64,000 nt of DNA, from NCBI GenBank assembly GCA_015680685.1, contig MNCI01003034.1, forward strand, positions 179,859 to 243,858, given 5' to 3'. A program made the position numbers and the translations under genes. Positions 33,362 through 45,320 of the stretch are shown here, piece after piece. This stretch comes from Gnetum montanum (taxonomy: Eukaryota; Streptophyta; Gnetopsida; Gnetales; Gnetaceae). The number at the start of each line of letters is the position of its first letter. The stretch's first letter is position 1. Below the pieces are notes generated by a model, which did no database searches, was not told the DNA's origin, and saw only the letters and a list, made by a program, of their open reading frames with translations.

Positions 33362-35053
33362 TATACTGACCTAAATTGTCGATGTAAGGCTGGAAGGGAA
33401 AAAAACACCGAAAGATCATCAGGCAGATACAACTGACCCTACCTTTGCCTAAGGGAAAGTTGGGAAAGAAAACAATGGTAGAGTGCCTTGGATGGTCTGC
33501 ATGCAAATCAACCAAGGACTTCCCCAAGCATAAACTACAGCTTGTGCTAGGGTTATCGTAACTGATGTTTTAAAACATAAATAGTGCACACGAAATGTAA
33601 ATAGAAGCATATGCAGGATTGGTATTGTAAAAAAATGTAAGCTAAACATAAAATAGAGCAAATAATATAATGGCTGGAAAAATGAACTTTATTGTATTGA
33701 TTAGAAAAGATATGCACCGATCAAAGTGTAGCTGCACATGTGGATGGCAAGTCAAGCACCATGCCCCAGGGTGATGTGATGCATTTCAGAAGTTCTTGGA
33801 TGCTAGGAGTCAAGTGTGCCTAGGCGTCCAAGGATTGTTGGTTTGAGTTTCCTAAGATGTCAACCTTCAAAATTTCCAACCATGTTTATGTGAATTGAAA
33901 AGGTATTTATAGGGTTTGGCTGGGCTCGGATGCGGAATTCATGGGTGGAATCAATTGTTGAGAGATGAGAGGAAAATAGATCTAATGACACGTGTCCAAT
34001 GGACAACTGTGTGTGAGTTGGACATGTGTGGGAAAGCTATGTTCTAGATTAGGTGCATTGTATCTTACAACATGTGACAACTTGCTCAAGCTATCTTACA
34101 CTCATGGAAGCACATATAATTTAGAGCGTAAGAGCCTGACAAGCTCACAAATGATGAAAATTTACAATGTACAACAAGAGAAATTGACTCTGGCTCACTT
34201 GAAACTTCTGGATCTTCGAATTGACTTCTGCAGGATGTCGATTTGAGCAATTTCATGGCTGTTTGAGGCATCTTTTCTTGATTAGAACTTCTATCATGAG
34301 TTGATTTTGTCCTAGTGTGCACACACTACACTCATGCTACTAGTGTGACTTCAGCGTGAGTGAGTTAGAATGATAAATTTTTCCATCAAATTTTGAATTT
34401 CGAAGCCTGATTCTTGAAGTGTAAGGATCGCTTGACTATAATTGAAAAATTGAGCCTAAAAGGGCCTTGTTTTGAGCCACTTTTGGTAGCTCATGCTGGA
34501 CTCACACTGCCAGCGTGAGTGCAACATGATCACAACATGACCTGCAGCGTGAGTTGCAAAAAATTACAATTTTGAGCCTAAAATTTGGCATTCTGGATGT
34601 TGGGGTCTGTAGTTGTTAATAATGAATCCTAAGGATTACTTGCACCTTGGAAATGAGATCATTTTGACTCAATTTTAGGGGCTTTGAAATTTACTCACGC
34701 TGCACTCATGCTGGCAATGTGACCTTAGCGTGAGTGACAGTGTGATTGTGAAAATTTGCACTTTTTGACCTGAAACTTGAGTCTTTGGATGCTGAAATTT
34801 TGAACTTCCATCTAGGCACAACAGTGACCCTTGAGAATGCCTTACATTCTTAGGCTGAGCCACCTTTGACTTGATTCTAATGCCATTTGGAGTTGCTCAC
34901 ACTGAGGGCAAGCTAGCTTGACAACGTGAGCAAGTTGCCTTGAGAAAGCTAGGTGTTAGCTCCATGCCTTAGTCAAATTTTGCCTCATGAAACTTTGAAA
35001 GGGATTGAGTCATTCTCACTTCAAAGTGATAGGCTGAAATTAGTGGTGTTTCA
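33362..35053 (-). repeat. R4 5' LTR
   Basis: About 1.69 kb, matching R7's 3' LTR (54110-55691) along its length. Left edge TATACTGACC (TG in relatives), right edge GGTGTTTCA. A minus-strand TATA box CCTATAAATACC is at 33903-33914. The upstream part has about 192-bp units (landmarks near 34470, 34662 and 34865) each with inverted ACTCACGCT/AGCGTGAGT words. Confidence 0.85.
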
Positions 35054-35054
35054 G

Positions 35055-37273
35055 TTCCCAACATGGAAGAATCAAAAATCTCATATTGATGCTAGTTTTG
35101 GCCTTAATCAATCATATATGTGTGCTTTCAAGGTTTCCAAGGTTAAGGACTAGGGTTTAGGGTCAAAGCCAACTAGTTTGGAGGTTTTCTAGATGGTTTT
35201 TGAGCTTTCTCCCTTTTTTCCACACTAAGGATAGTATTCTTAGTGTGGAAGATTGGCAGAAGTAGCTTCTTAGTCATTTTTGATCACTTTAATAGGATTT
35301 TAGAGATCTAGAATCTGTGAAACTAGTCTTAGAGTTCAAGGCTATAGGTTATTTACTTAAGGTGTTTAAAGGTCATTTTGGAGTTCCCCCGAAAGTTTCT
35401 CCCTTTCTTCCATGCTACCTAGCATGGAAGAGGGATGTCTCATCATGGAGGAACTAAGGAACCCTAATTTTTACCATTTTCTAACATTTTCAGTCATGCA
35501 TGTGGATTTCTAAGGTTGCCAATGTCGACTACTGATACTTGATGTCAAAATTCAGTTGTTTCATGGGTTCTTAAGTGGATTTTGGTGTTTTCTCCCTTTT
35601 TCCACATTGGGGTTTTCATGCTTAGCATGGAAGGTAAGAGGGAAAGGTTTTTTGGCTATTCATGATCAATATTAGCAGGTCTAACAGTCTTAGGATGTGC
35701 AAACAAGGTTCTAGGACACACAGGGATTTCTAATGTTTGTTTATGATTTCTAAAGGTTATTTCAGAGTTCCTCCAAAGTTCACTCCCCTACTTCCACATT
35801 GGCTAGCATGGAATAGGTGGTTCTTAGGATGGAGAAACTAAGGAGCCTTACTTTTTTCTAATTTTAGTAAATTTGGCTATGCATGCATGTCCTCAAGGTT
35901 GCTGGTGTTTACTATCAATGTATAGGATTAAAATTTGATTGTTTTGAATGTTGTAGAAGGGTTTTAAGGATTTCCTACCCTCTATCCATGCTAGGGATTA
36001 CATGCTAAGCATGGATGAGGGCCCTCCTTAGTGTGAAGAATCCAAGTGAAGCAAGTTTTAGTTGTTTCAAGTGACTTTTAGAAGTTTGGTGGCTTCCATA
36101 AGTTAAAATGCATGCAAACTTTAATAGTTTGGGCTTCCCATTTCATCCACACCAAGACTAGAATTCTAAAAATGGGATAATCTTATAGGGTTTATTTTTG
36201 TTGAATTTTGGCATTCTAGTGGCTTTTAAAAAGGGTATTAAGGTTCTAATATTAGCTAGAGGTGATCTGATGTTCTTTGCTTTCTTCTGGGACTTCCCAC
36301 TAGTCTTTTTAGCTCCATCCTCCTAGTTTCCACATTGGGTAGCATGGAAGAGGTCTTCATTAGTGTGGAAGAACCAAGAAAGTTAAATCTAGGCCGATCC
36401 AATAGCCAATCAACAATGCATGTTAGCCTCCAAAGTTGCTAGTTTTGATGGTCAATCCTAGGTGTTAAGATCCAATAGTTTAGAGGCTCCTAGGTGCTTC
36501 ATGCATTATCTCCCCCTTCTTCCATGCTAGGAATGGTATACCAAGTGTGGATGAGAGGGGTATGATAGTTTTTTACCATCTTTAACTACTTTTGAAGTCT
36601 TTGGAAGCTCTAGAGGGTTTGCGCAGGGTCTAGGGGTCATTGGGCTTTGAGAAATGGATACTAGGCTATTAATTTAGGTTATTATTGGCTTTTCTCCATC
36701 CAACCATACTAGGGATGAGATGCTCAACATGGATGAAGCCTCTCCAAAAATGGAACTACCAAATCCCAAGGTTTTAACTAGTTTCAACTAGGTTTGGTGA
36801 GGTTTTAAGGTTGTTGGTAGTGCTTGGAGGGGTTCTAGGTCATGTGGGGCCACTTCAGGGGTCAAACTTATGCTAGATGGATGTTGGAGGGTAAGAATGG
36901 ATGTTAACCCTCTTCTTCCATGATAGGAAGTATTTCATCAACATGCAAACCCATGTTATTTAGTTTTGTCCATGTCTCATCCCTTTTGAAAGCCCAAGGT
37001 TGACAAAGATAGGTTTTGATTATTAAAAATGGAAAAATAGCTATGTTTTAATGCTTTTTGGTAGTGCGAGGCATGTGTCCATGCTAGGAAAGGAATCCCT
37101 AGTATGGATGCATAGGATTTAAGGTTGAAATATCATTCTAAGTGTCAAAAGTACCCAAAACTCATGTTGATGCAGTTTTTAGGTCAAAAGTAAGGGTGTA
37201 TGGTGAGCCCCATCACTTAAAGTTTTAAAATTTTGAATTTTTAGCCTAACTCCCACCAATCTTAGCATGGAAG
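35055..37273. repeat. Periodic hairpin array of R5
   Basis: Twelve inverted repeats, plus half a unit at 35055, start near 35218, 35407, 35600, 35792, 35985, 36145, 36328, 36519, 36697, 36914, 37078 and 37253. Spacing is 160-217 bp, most often 189-193. The best are TTCCACACTAAG with CTTAGTGTGGAA (12-bp arms, 35218-35250) and CTTCCATGCTA, loop CC, TAGCATGGAAG (11-bp arms, 35407-35430). Sequence between hairpins is only weakly alike. The array lies upstream of the antisense exons, where R4 and R7 have the AGCGTGAGT block. Confidence 0.85.
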
Positions 37274-39289
37274 AGAATCTCTCTCCCCCCCCGCTTGCAC
37301 TTAAATGCACTCAGAGTTATGGTGTGCTAAATGAGCAACTAGGGTTTAGAAGTGGGTGTTTAGGTTTACATGTGATTTTTATTATCAAATTTTGCATGTT
37401 TTTTTTATCAAAATTCCATTTTTCACAAATAGTGAATTGGAGGAGGGTTTCGGTAGAGATTTCCTATTGTAGAAAGCATCAATTTTCATCATGGAAGCTT
37501 TCAACCTTCCTTGCAACCAGCATTGAACTTCTATTTTCCTTAGCTTATAACCATTTCGAACATTGAGCCTACCATGGTGCCAAAGTAGTGTGGAGGGAAA
37601 AGTGAAAATACAAGGATTCAAAATACAAATGAGTAGGTAATGGATTTTTTATGGCTACCTAGGCCTCATTTTTTACTACTCCAAGGTAGGAAATTTCACC
37701 CATTTTTGCTTTCGTTTCTAGCCATTTTTCTTATTTTTCTTGCCATGTGTGCAGTTGTTTTCTTTAGATCTATACTAATAGAGGGGCTATAACAAAATTA
37801 TAACAAAATCCCACACCTTATTTTTAATTTTTATAGATAGATCTATGGTCATTTTGTTGTTTTGTCATTGGTAGATTTGATTTTTTAAAAATTAGGTTAA
37901 CTATTTTCATGGTTTTTTTTTAAAAAAAATTAGCGATAGGGTTGTTTTTGTCAGATCTAGGCTCCAATTTTTGTCATAATTTAACTCTAATAAAATTATA
38001 CTCCTTTATTTTGATTTTTTTTCAAATTGGTACTAGTTATTTTGGCTATTTCTCATGGTTATGTCAAATTAGGTTTTATGGATTTTAAGCTTTTTTGGTG
38101 ATTTTTGCGTGAAAGGAGCAAGCAATGTTGTGTATTTTTTCTTAAGAAAAAGTTTGAATACCTTTAAAATTTTATGTTTTGGGTTTGTAGCCCTTTTTTT
38201 ATTCTTTCCAATGGCTGTTATTTCATTCAATTTGGCTTTGAAACAATTAGGTTATGGCTGTTTTCATAAGGTCATGGAGTTAGGTTTTTTTATGCCATTT
38301 TAAGATTTTCATGTAACTTCATGACTTTTTTCTAATCAAATGGCAAGTTTTCTAGATAGTTTTTGGTCATGGATGGATAATTTTAGCTTCACCTTTCCAA
38401 TATAGGTGGAATCACTTCGATTAAACTTGAAATGAATTTTATATTAAGCTTATGTCAAAATGAGGTTTGTGCCATTTTCAAGTTTTTGTCCAAATTGGTG
38501 ATTTTTTTCTTTGAATAAAAACTATGGGTATGAAGCATGGATGTGTGGGGATTCATTTAAGATTTCAAAAATGGTATAATTACCTTTTTTAGAGCTCAAA
38601 AAAATTTGTTGTGAATTTTTTACCAACCCTACATGAAAGGCATGAAAGGGGATTAATGGTGATGGCTACAATTTTTGCTAGATTTCTCTAGGTTTCATGT
38701 AAAAATGGTTATGTATCTCTAGTTGTAATGGTCATGGCTATAGAAATTGTAATTTTAGAATTAATTTTATGGTGGAATCACTAAAATTAGAAGCTATATA
38801 AATTTTTAATAAATTTTTTGGCTAAATTATGTGAATAAGGTTATATCTTGGTTATAGCATTTTACCCCTTTGGGGATGGATGTGATTGACATGTGTAGAG
38901 ATTTTTCTTATCAACTCCCATGTGTTTGGGGATTGTAAAATCTATAAATATTATGTTTTAAATTTTTTTAAAGAAAAGTAAAGGCTTTTACTATTTTTAA
39001 GAAGCTTTTTACTATGGCTATTTTTTCCAAGTTTTAATGCTTTTTCTAAGTTTATGCATTGTTTAAACTAAAGCCTAATTTTGGTTATGAATTTTTGGCT
39101 ATAATATTTTGGATATGAAGTAAAAGGCTATGAGAGGTTATAATAACGATTTTTGTGGGATTTCTCAACCCAACTTGAATAAACACCTTAGAGCTTTTTG
39201 CAGAGGCTAATTTCACCCCTAACTAGGAGGTTTTTCCAAATTCGTTAAGAAATTCTAATTGGTCATAATGTTTTTACTTTGTCATGCAG
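37274..39289 (+). other. T-rich non-coding stretch of R5, probable intron or upstream region
   Basis: The plus strand is strongly T-rich with no sustained coding, like a plant intron. It ends at TTTTTACTTTGTCATGCAG, a good 3' splice site (AG at 39288-39289). Short open pieces at 37267-37566 and 38109-38303 are not supported by similarity to the other copies. Confidence 0.5.
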
Positions 39290-40339
39290 TGTCTTTCTAA
39301 AGTCCATACTTATCAGTGTGTTGTTAGTGGACATATTATGCTATATTGGCCATCCCAAGGTGAACACCCCACTCTTAGACATGCCTTTGGGAAAGGTTTC
39401 ACTATGGTTCTAGACTAGGGCAGGGGAATTCCTTGCCTACATTCTATAGAACTTTAATGTGATGCTATGGTTACACTTGTCTGTAGATGTGGCTAGGACC
39501 ATAGTGAAGACCCTACTACCTCAAGAATTTGGCCTAATTATCAATTTTATTACTAAGAATCTACCCCTTAAGATAGTAGGGGGATTAGCAGATGTGATTA
39601 GCCCACATTACCTTACTAAGATCTGGAATATGCTAGAGTATAGTCAATATAATGTTGACAATACTTTGATGGTGGTGCATAGAGCCTGCACATTGTTCTA
39701 GAACCCAGCCAGCACCATGTATCATCTATAGGGGTAAGCATGGTTGTTGTGGCGTTTTATGTTTTTTGGCTTTATTGGTGAAACTACCTTTTCTAACTTC
39801 ATTGGTTTTATGAACTTCTTACAGGTACAAAGTCAATAATCAATGTTTGATCATTAACAATCAAAACTTGGTAATGGATCAAACTACCCTAGATGAATTC
39901 ACCAAGGGCCCACAAATAAAAACTATTATATATGAATAGTTAAGAGGAGACTTTGGCGAATACACCATGAGGTTCAACCTTGTCTACAAGAAGTGTAAGG
40001 ATGAAGGGATGATACTCAATTGGTTTGTAGGCTCCAAGAGCTCTTTGGACCAAACCCTTGCTGCTAGGACCTTCACTCAAATCACATCAAAGAAGAAGAA
40101 GAAAGATAAACATAATAACCATGACATTTAATGCCTTATATGGTCATGAAAATCTAAGTGTTATACCACTTTAACTAGTTATTAAATGTGCCTATGTTGA
40201 TGCCAACTATTTTGTTGTTGCTTTGTAGGACCTTCCACCTCTACTAATGTGCCCATACCAGTTGCAAGATTTCATGAGGATACCCTCATCTTAAAGTTTG
40301 ATGAGGTGATACCAACACAAGAGTGGCTAAGGGGACAGG
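39290..40339 (+). pseudogene. R5 copy of the antisense gene, N-terminal exons
   Basis: Exon 39290-39733 reads VFLKSILISVLLVDILCYIG, then VNTPLLDMPLGK and FNVMLWLHLSVDVARTIVKT. This aligns with R6 (VMLRSILIILEIVGVLCYLS and FSVIVWSHLLVEIVATITET) and R7 (FSVVIWSHLSEQLAHDIIEK). It ends NPASTMYH where R6 has NPPGTVYY and R7 NPPGTVYR. A donor GTAAGC at 39734 and acceptor TTCTTACAG before 39825 sit where R6 and R7 splice. The second exon (LDEFTKGP to KKCKDEGMILNW) aligns with R6 LREFSSTR to GKCKEFGWLDREW. A third starts at 40229. R6 cuts the gene at 40339. Several stops are present. Confidence 0.75.
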
Positions 40340-40629
40340 TGAAACACCATAAAATTTCGAGGCCCTCTTGCTTCACCAGGGTCTTGGAATTTAGGCAAGG
40401 ACTTCCACAAGTGTAGCGTCATGAAATTTTGGCAGGAAAAAGTAGGCACTAAGATTAGACTATCCACTCTAACAAGTTTTCTATCTCCAGAGTTGATAGG
40501 CCCAATGGACTTTCTGGCCTGCCCACCTAGACAATTCACTTGGCTGATAGTCTAGTTAGAAAATATGCTAGGAGTTGTCAAACGTATTTGGGATAACCAA
40601 AGTAGTTTGGCAAGTTTTCTAGTGAGGAA

Positions 40630-41430
40630 TTTTGCTACGCTATGTAGCATATCAAGCCCCAAAGGATAGTTTCTCAAGCTTCTAAGTGAAAACTGACAGA
40701 ATCATTGTGAGACAAGTCAAAAGTCAATCAACACAAGTTGCTACGCTACCTTGCATAGCATAGCGTAGCAAAGGAAAAGTAGAAAGGCCTATCTTGTCAA
40801 GTGATTCCAACAAGAAAATTGCACTTGGAAAATACTCTAGACTCCAAAATCAGTTGCCTTGTTTAGTACCAATCCTTAAGCAAAGTTTCATGCTAGAAAA
40901 TGACAAATTGAATGAAAAAGTAGGATATGTTGGCTACTACGCTATGCTATGCTACATAGAATAGAAATAATACAAGAGCAGCAAAAAATTTTTAAAAATA
41001 AGTTCAACAAGTTCAAATGCTTCTTGTTACACAAGACAAAGGTTTCAACTCCAACATAAGTTTTAGCTAAAACTTGTGGCTACACTATGCTACGCTATGT
41101 AGCGTAGCATAGCATAGCAAGCAGCCACTTATGCTATGTAGCATGAGTAATGCAACACTGGTACGGAAGCATCAAGACATCTTCAGGTAGTTCTAGGACT
41201 TGTAGATGTCAATCTTCTTCATTTTGGCATCTCCCTGGTGAAATCAGAAATTTCACTCTATCTTGCACATCCCTTGGTTAGCTCCCAAAAAAATTATTCC
41301 TACACTTGACTCTGCTCATAAGAGCAAGGAAGACGTAGTCCTGGAGCATAAGCTCCATTTTTTTGTGTTGTTAATACACTAATATCGGCATATCCAGTCC
41401 CAGAGGCATAATCATAGCATAGCGAAGTTT
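40630..41430. repeat. GCTACGCTA inverted repeats in R6 LTR
   Basis: At 41085-41112, CTATGCTACGCTA, loop TG, TAGCGTAGCATAG forms perfect 13-bp arms. At 40738-40771, TTGCTACGCTA and TAGCGTAGCAA form perfect 11-bp arms around 12 bases. Further copies lie near 40631, 40940, 41130 and 41414. All are in U3, upstream of the TATA box. The same words recur near the start of this element's antisense gene (51120-51730). Confidence 0.85.
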
Positions 41431-41530
41431 GCGACTAGCATTGCACACCAACATGGTACAGGCACATCAGCATCTCGTGGGGTCCAAGACACATGGCATC
41501 CAGGACTTATTTCTCACCTGCTCCTAGCCC

Positions 41531-41540
41531 TATAAATACC
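41531..41540 (+). promoter_or_regulatory. TATA box of R6 LTR
   Basis: TATAAATACC following CTAGCCC. It is about 600 bp before the LTR end, which leaves a plausible R-U5. Confidence 0.7.
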
Positions 41541-42144
41541 TCGACAAACAACGCTCAAAGGATTACCTTTTTTGGTTGGCTTTTTCAAAGAGTTGGCATT
41601 TTTGCATTAACAAGAGAAGTTGGCTTGTTGGCATTTTGCATTAGTTGGTTAGCTTCATGATTGGCTTCCTAACAAACAGAGCTAGCTTCTTACTACAATT
41701 GGCTTTTAAGTTGGCTCTCAGAAGGGCATATTTCACATTTTTCTTAAATGCTTTAGTTTTCTTTGAGTAAGCAGAGCATCTCTGGCATTGTGTAACCTCT
41801 TTTACACCTTTCAAATAAGGCAAAGAATTCAATTTGCAACCTTGGGATGGTGCACTTTCTTACCTGAGTTTTATTTGTTATTTCTTTATTGCTATCATTG
41901 TTTTGCATCATTTCTTTCATTTCTACATTTATTGATCATCAATTTACATTGTGGCTCACCCTCGAAATGATGTTTACGTAAGGTTAAGATACACCGACTA
42001 AGTCTCTGTCTAATCAACCAAACCGTTTAGGGTTCCCTATTTCTGTTTTCTCTAGCATGGCCCTTGCATAGATTCAGGGTTAAACTCTTTGCCTGGCAAC
42101 CTTTTGGCATTCCAGCCATCAACGTTTTCAATCATTAAAGTTTG

Positions 42145-42162
42145 TGGACTAGAAGAAGGGCC
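42145..42162 (+). promoter_or_regulatory. Candidate primer-binding site of R6
   Basis: TGGACTAGAAGAAGGGCC, matching the sites of R3 and R4 apart from one missing base and transitions. Confidence 0.7.
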
Positions 42163-42381
42163 TTTCGGTGCCTTTTCCATGTCCTACGAGTAGTCCTACA
42201 CGCTTTCTGTACCCCATCATGCACTAGTGTAAATGTGACATACTTTTGTGGTTGTTTACGCATTGTGTGGTGCAGATTGGTCACTATGATGGTTCCCTTG
42301 GAATCTAACAGGACAAAAAGCCTCCAATCTCCTCTTAATTTTTGCATTTCCTAGTTTTTGATTTTTCCTTTTTTTTCAATA

Positions 42382-45221
42382 TGCAAGATGATTCCAACAA
42401 TGACCGTTGTTTCCACATCAAGCCTTGAGGCTCCTTTCCTAGCCCAAAACACCATGGGTGCTGAGCGGCCACCTAGACCGATGCCAGTGCCATGCCAATC
42501 CCTCAAGGTTCGATAGATGTCACCAAAGTTCTTGGCACAAGACGTAGAGCGTTACGACATCATCTATGCAAAGGTCCAGGAAGATTTGCCCATGGATTGC
42601 CAAGAACTCAAGTACAAATACAATTTCAAGTTCCTTTATCGAAATGGAAGGGAGTTTTTCCCTAACCTCAATGTTGCCATCCCCCTTATGGAGGCATATT
42701 AGTGGATCCTTGATCAACTACTATGAGTCAATAGGCCTAGGGAACATGACATGGTATCCCATTGCAATGAAGCATTCCAGGATGGGCAGGAAGATTTGGA
42801 CTCCCAGTTTGAGGGGGTGGTCAAACTTACCCTGCAGCCATCCCTTCTATCACGGTCTTCAAGCCAAACCCCCTTTTTGCAGTGGCTCCCTTTGTAATCA
42901 CCACAAATATGCCTCAATCTATTCTTTTGTCAGCAATGGGCAGCCATCCTACACCCTTAGCGTATTAGCAGGCACCTCCCTTAGTTTCATACCCAGGCAC
43001 TCTTCCCCCCCATTTTGTCCTATCCTTATACCAAGCAATGGTTACACCCACGCTACCCTACATACATACCACTTCTACTTCACAACTACCTTGAGCCTCT
43101 ACTTCTATCTCTTTTCCTACATTTGTTACATCATCAATGGTGGGTCTAGCCCCAACCGTGTGGTGGACCCCACCCACTTAACTCCCTGCCTCATAGCCCC
43201 ACCAGATGTCACACCAACCTTAACAACAAACATACCAAGTCCCATAGCTATTTCAACAAAGCACAAGACTGTGGCTTGTTCCATTGATCATGCAAATGAC
43301 CAGCCCCACAACACCACTAGTAGCCACCATCCCAGAAGCACCACCCACTAGGTGGTGGACCACACAAGTAGCACCCTTTGCGAGGGCAACCTCAATGACC
43401 CCTCCTATGACCAAAGCTGTAGCCTTTGCTGTGCCATAAATGATGGTTTCCCCTGTAGCACTACAACTGTCGACATCATCCCTGAGTCTAGATCAAGTGT
43501 TTCAACTTATCCAAACCCTTACTAAATAGGTTAGGCACCTCAAAACCGCTAGTTCTGATATGGTGCAAATCATGGATTTCTACCATGATGACCCGATCAG
43601 CCTGGTGGTTCTCATGCTAACATTACCCCCTGGGATGCTGCTCCTCCAATTGACAAAATACAATGGGGAGTGTGACCCTAATGCACATCTGGTCACATTC
43701 AAATCTGAATCTCTGTTGCTGCAACAATGGCTGCATACCATCATTCACGTCTTTGCTATGTCTTTGATAGGCAAAGCTCTAGACTAGTACCATGCACTCC
43801 CACATGCCTCCATCTCAACATTGGAGGAGCTGCTAACTTAGTTCATGACTTGCTTTAGGTATAACTTGAATCTTGAAGTCACAATGGATTAGTTAATGGG
43901 AGTTAAGAAAGACCCACTAGAGTCAATGTAGAGGTTTATACAGCATTGGAGTGCCACCTTGAACAAGATCCGTGAGCCTATCACTAAGGCCCACTTGCTG
44001 GCCATCTTCAAGGGGGCAGTGAACGATTTCATCAAATCCAAGCAATATTACCTAGCTCCAGGCTCTCTAAGTCAAGCTTTTGCAGAGACGAAAAGCATTC
44101 AATACTTGGCCAAAGCCAGTAGGGATCCATCCTATGTTTCCTATAAAAATGCACATACTAAAAAGGACAAAGAGAAGGGAAAGGTCACAATGGCCACAGT
44201 GGAAAATGAGGCTAAGCCCAAAAACAACAATAATAAGAAAGTGATCACAGCACTAACTAACCATGTGCCTAACCTAGGCAACGCTGCTCAACCCTTCACA
44301 TTAGCATTGGAAGAACCTACCCTACCTAAACCCAACATTGAGTGTAAATATTTCTCCAAGTATACCCCATTTCTTGTCAAGCCTTCAGAACTCCTAAAGC
44401 AATTGCTGGGGGCAAGGTACATTCAACATAAGCGAATGTCAGAGTAAGTGACCAGATGGCATCAGTGGTACTGCGAACTTCTTAGGAACCCCTCCTTGTC
44501 TTTGCCCAACAAGCCCCTAGTTCCTAAGAACTTCAGGCTAGAGCGGTTCTGTGACTACCACAAACTTTGTGGTCATGACACGGATTACTGTTTGGCCTTA
44601 AAAGATGACATTCAATGGATGATTGATCAGGGAAAGTTGGTCCTAGATGAAAGCAACCCCGTCCACCCTAAAAATCAATCCATGAATGTTTACAAGGATC
44701 CCCTCAACATTAATGACGTAGGGTACGTCATCAACACCATTGGCGTAGATGGTAATCTGAAACTACCACAACAGCTATTTGTGGTTTACATACCTCAATG
44801 TAGCATAACGACACCAACAACGATAAGAAAAACACCACAACAACCATTTTTCCTTAAGGTCCCTCCTTGGACATCTGCCCCTACACCCTTTATAATCAAG
44901 GCTACACCATAGCCTGCACTAACACCAAAAACAACATTCATCATTAGGGGGCCAAACCACTTAACTACCCCCATCCCACATAAGATGGAAACACAACCTT
45001 CTTGTTCAAGGAAATGGGAAGAGCATTTGACAGGTGAAGCAGCTATGGGTTGTACCACCCTAGGTCCTTCCAAGCCTACTCCCTCATCCTCTGCATCCAC
45101 GCCCACCTCATCACCAAACGTTAATGCTACTACGCGTGCACAGTCATCACCACCTCACCCAAAAGGGTCTAACTCCAAACCTAAAAATGCTCCTCCTCGG
45201 GAAATTTTTCTTCTAGGATGA
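42382..45221 (+). pseudogene. R6 gag, broken by stops
   Basis: The ATG at 42382 (MQDDSNNDRCF) corresponds to the R3 gag start. Then come an N-terminal block (VQEDLPMDCQELKYKY), a long low-complexity linker, capsid-type blocks FYHDDPISLVV and LTKYNGECDPNAHLVTF at 43560-43787, and open pieces at 43959-44447 (LSQAFAETKSIQYLAKASRD; a basic NNNNKK stretch) and 44448-44912. The last contains the zinc knuckle FCDYHKLCGHDTDYCLALKD with all metal ligands present. A Pro/Ser/Thr-rich tail follows. A handful of stops separate the pieces. It would form the particle and bind genomic RNA. Confidence 0.85.
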
Positions 45222-45320
45222 ATGGAGGAAGAGAAGGGCAGTAAAAAATAGGAAGGTGGACATGACCTCTTAATCACTCTTACTTAGGTCAAGTAGGCTC
45301 TAAAGCAAAAGAACACAATT

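Larger units (their letters stand above)
23237..35053 (-). mobile_element. R4: Tat-like retrotransposon carrying an antisense gene
   Basis: Minus-strand element with 5' LTR (33362-35053), primer-binding site, 5' UTR repeats, gag-protease (30126-32860), a 5.4 kb gap with an antisense multi-exon gene (26884-29492), and RT to the first RNase H (23237-24700). The rest of pol and the 3' LTR are gone, cut first by R3 and then by a deletion. The right flank after 35053 belongs to R5. Confidence 0.82.
35054..40339 (-). mobile_element. R5: fragment of a further Tat-like element
   Basis: This segment lies between R4's 5' LTR and R6's 5' LTR. Its right part (39290-40339, plus strand) encodes blocks of the same antisense gene as R4, R6 and R7, so the host element presumably lies on the minus strand, with R4 inserted on the left and R6 on the right. 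No LTR, gag or pol is left in it. R1, also on the minus strand and lacking this part, could be its other end; that is inference. Confidence 0.6.
40340..42134 (+). repeat. R6 5' LTR
   Basis: About 1.8 kb. It starts TGAAACACCATAAAATTT, matching the minus-strand LTR starts of R3, R4 and R7 (TGAAAACACCACAAAATT). The likely end is at CA 42134, ten bases before the primer-binding site; this end is approximate. A clear TATA box lies at 41531. The upstream part carries several GCTACGCTA palindromes. Confidence 0.78.

Noticed and set aside
37267-38303. Possible plus-strand exons in R5 (37267-37566 and 38109-38303)
   Set aside because: They are T-rich, with no match to the antisense gene of R4, R6 or R7; more likely intron.
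42566-43351. 261-aa plus-strand frame in R6
   Set aside because: After its start it reads the gag linker region in a frame not supported by R3 or R4; kept only as part of the gag region.
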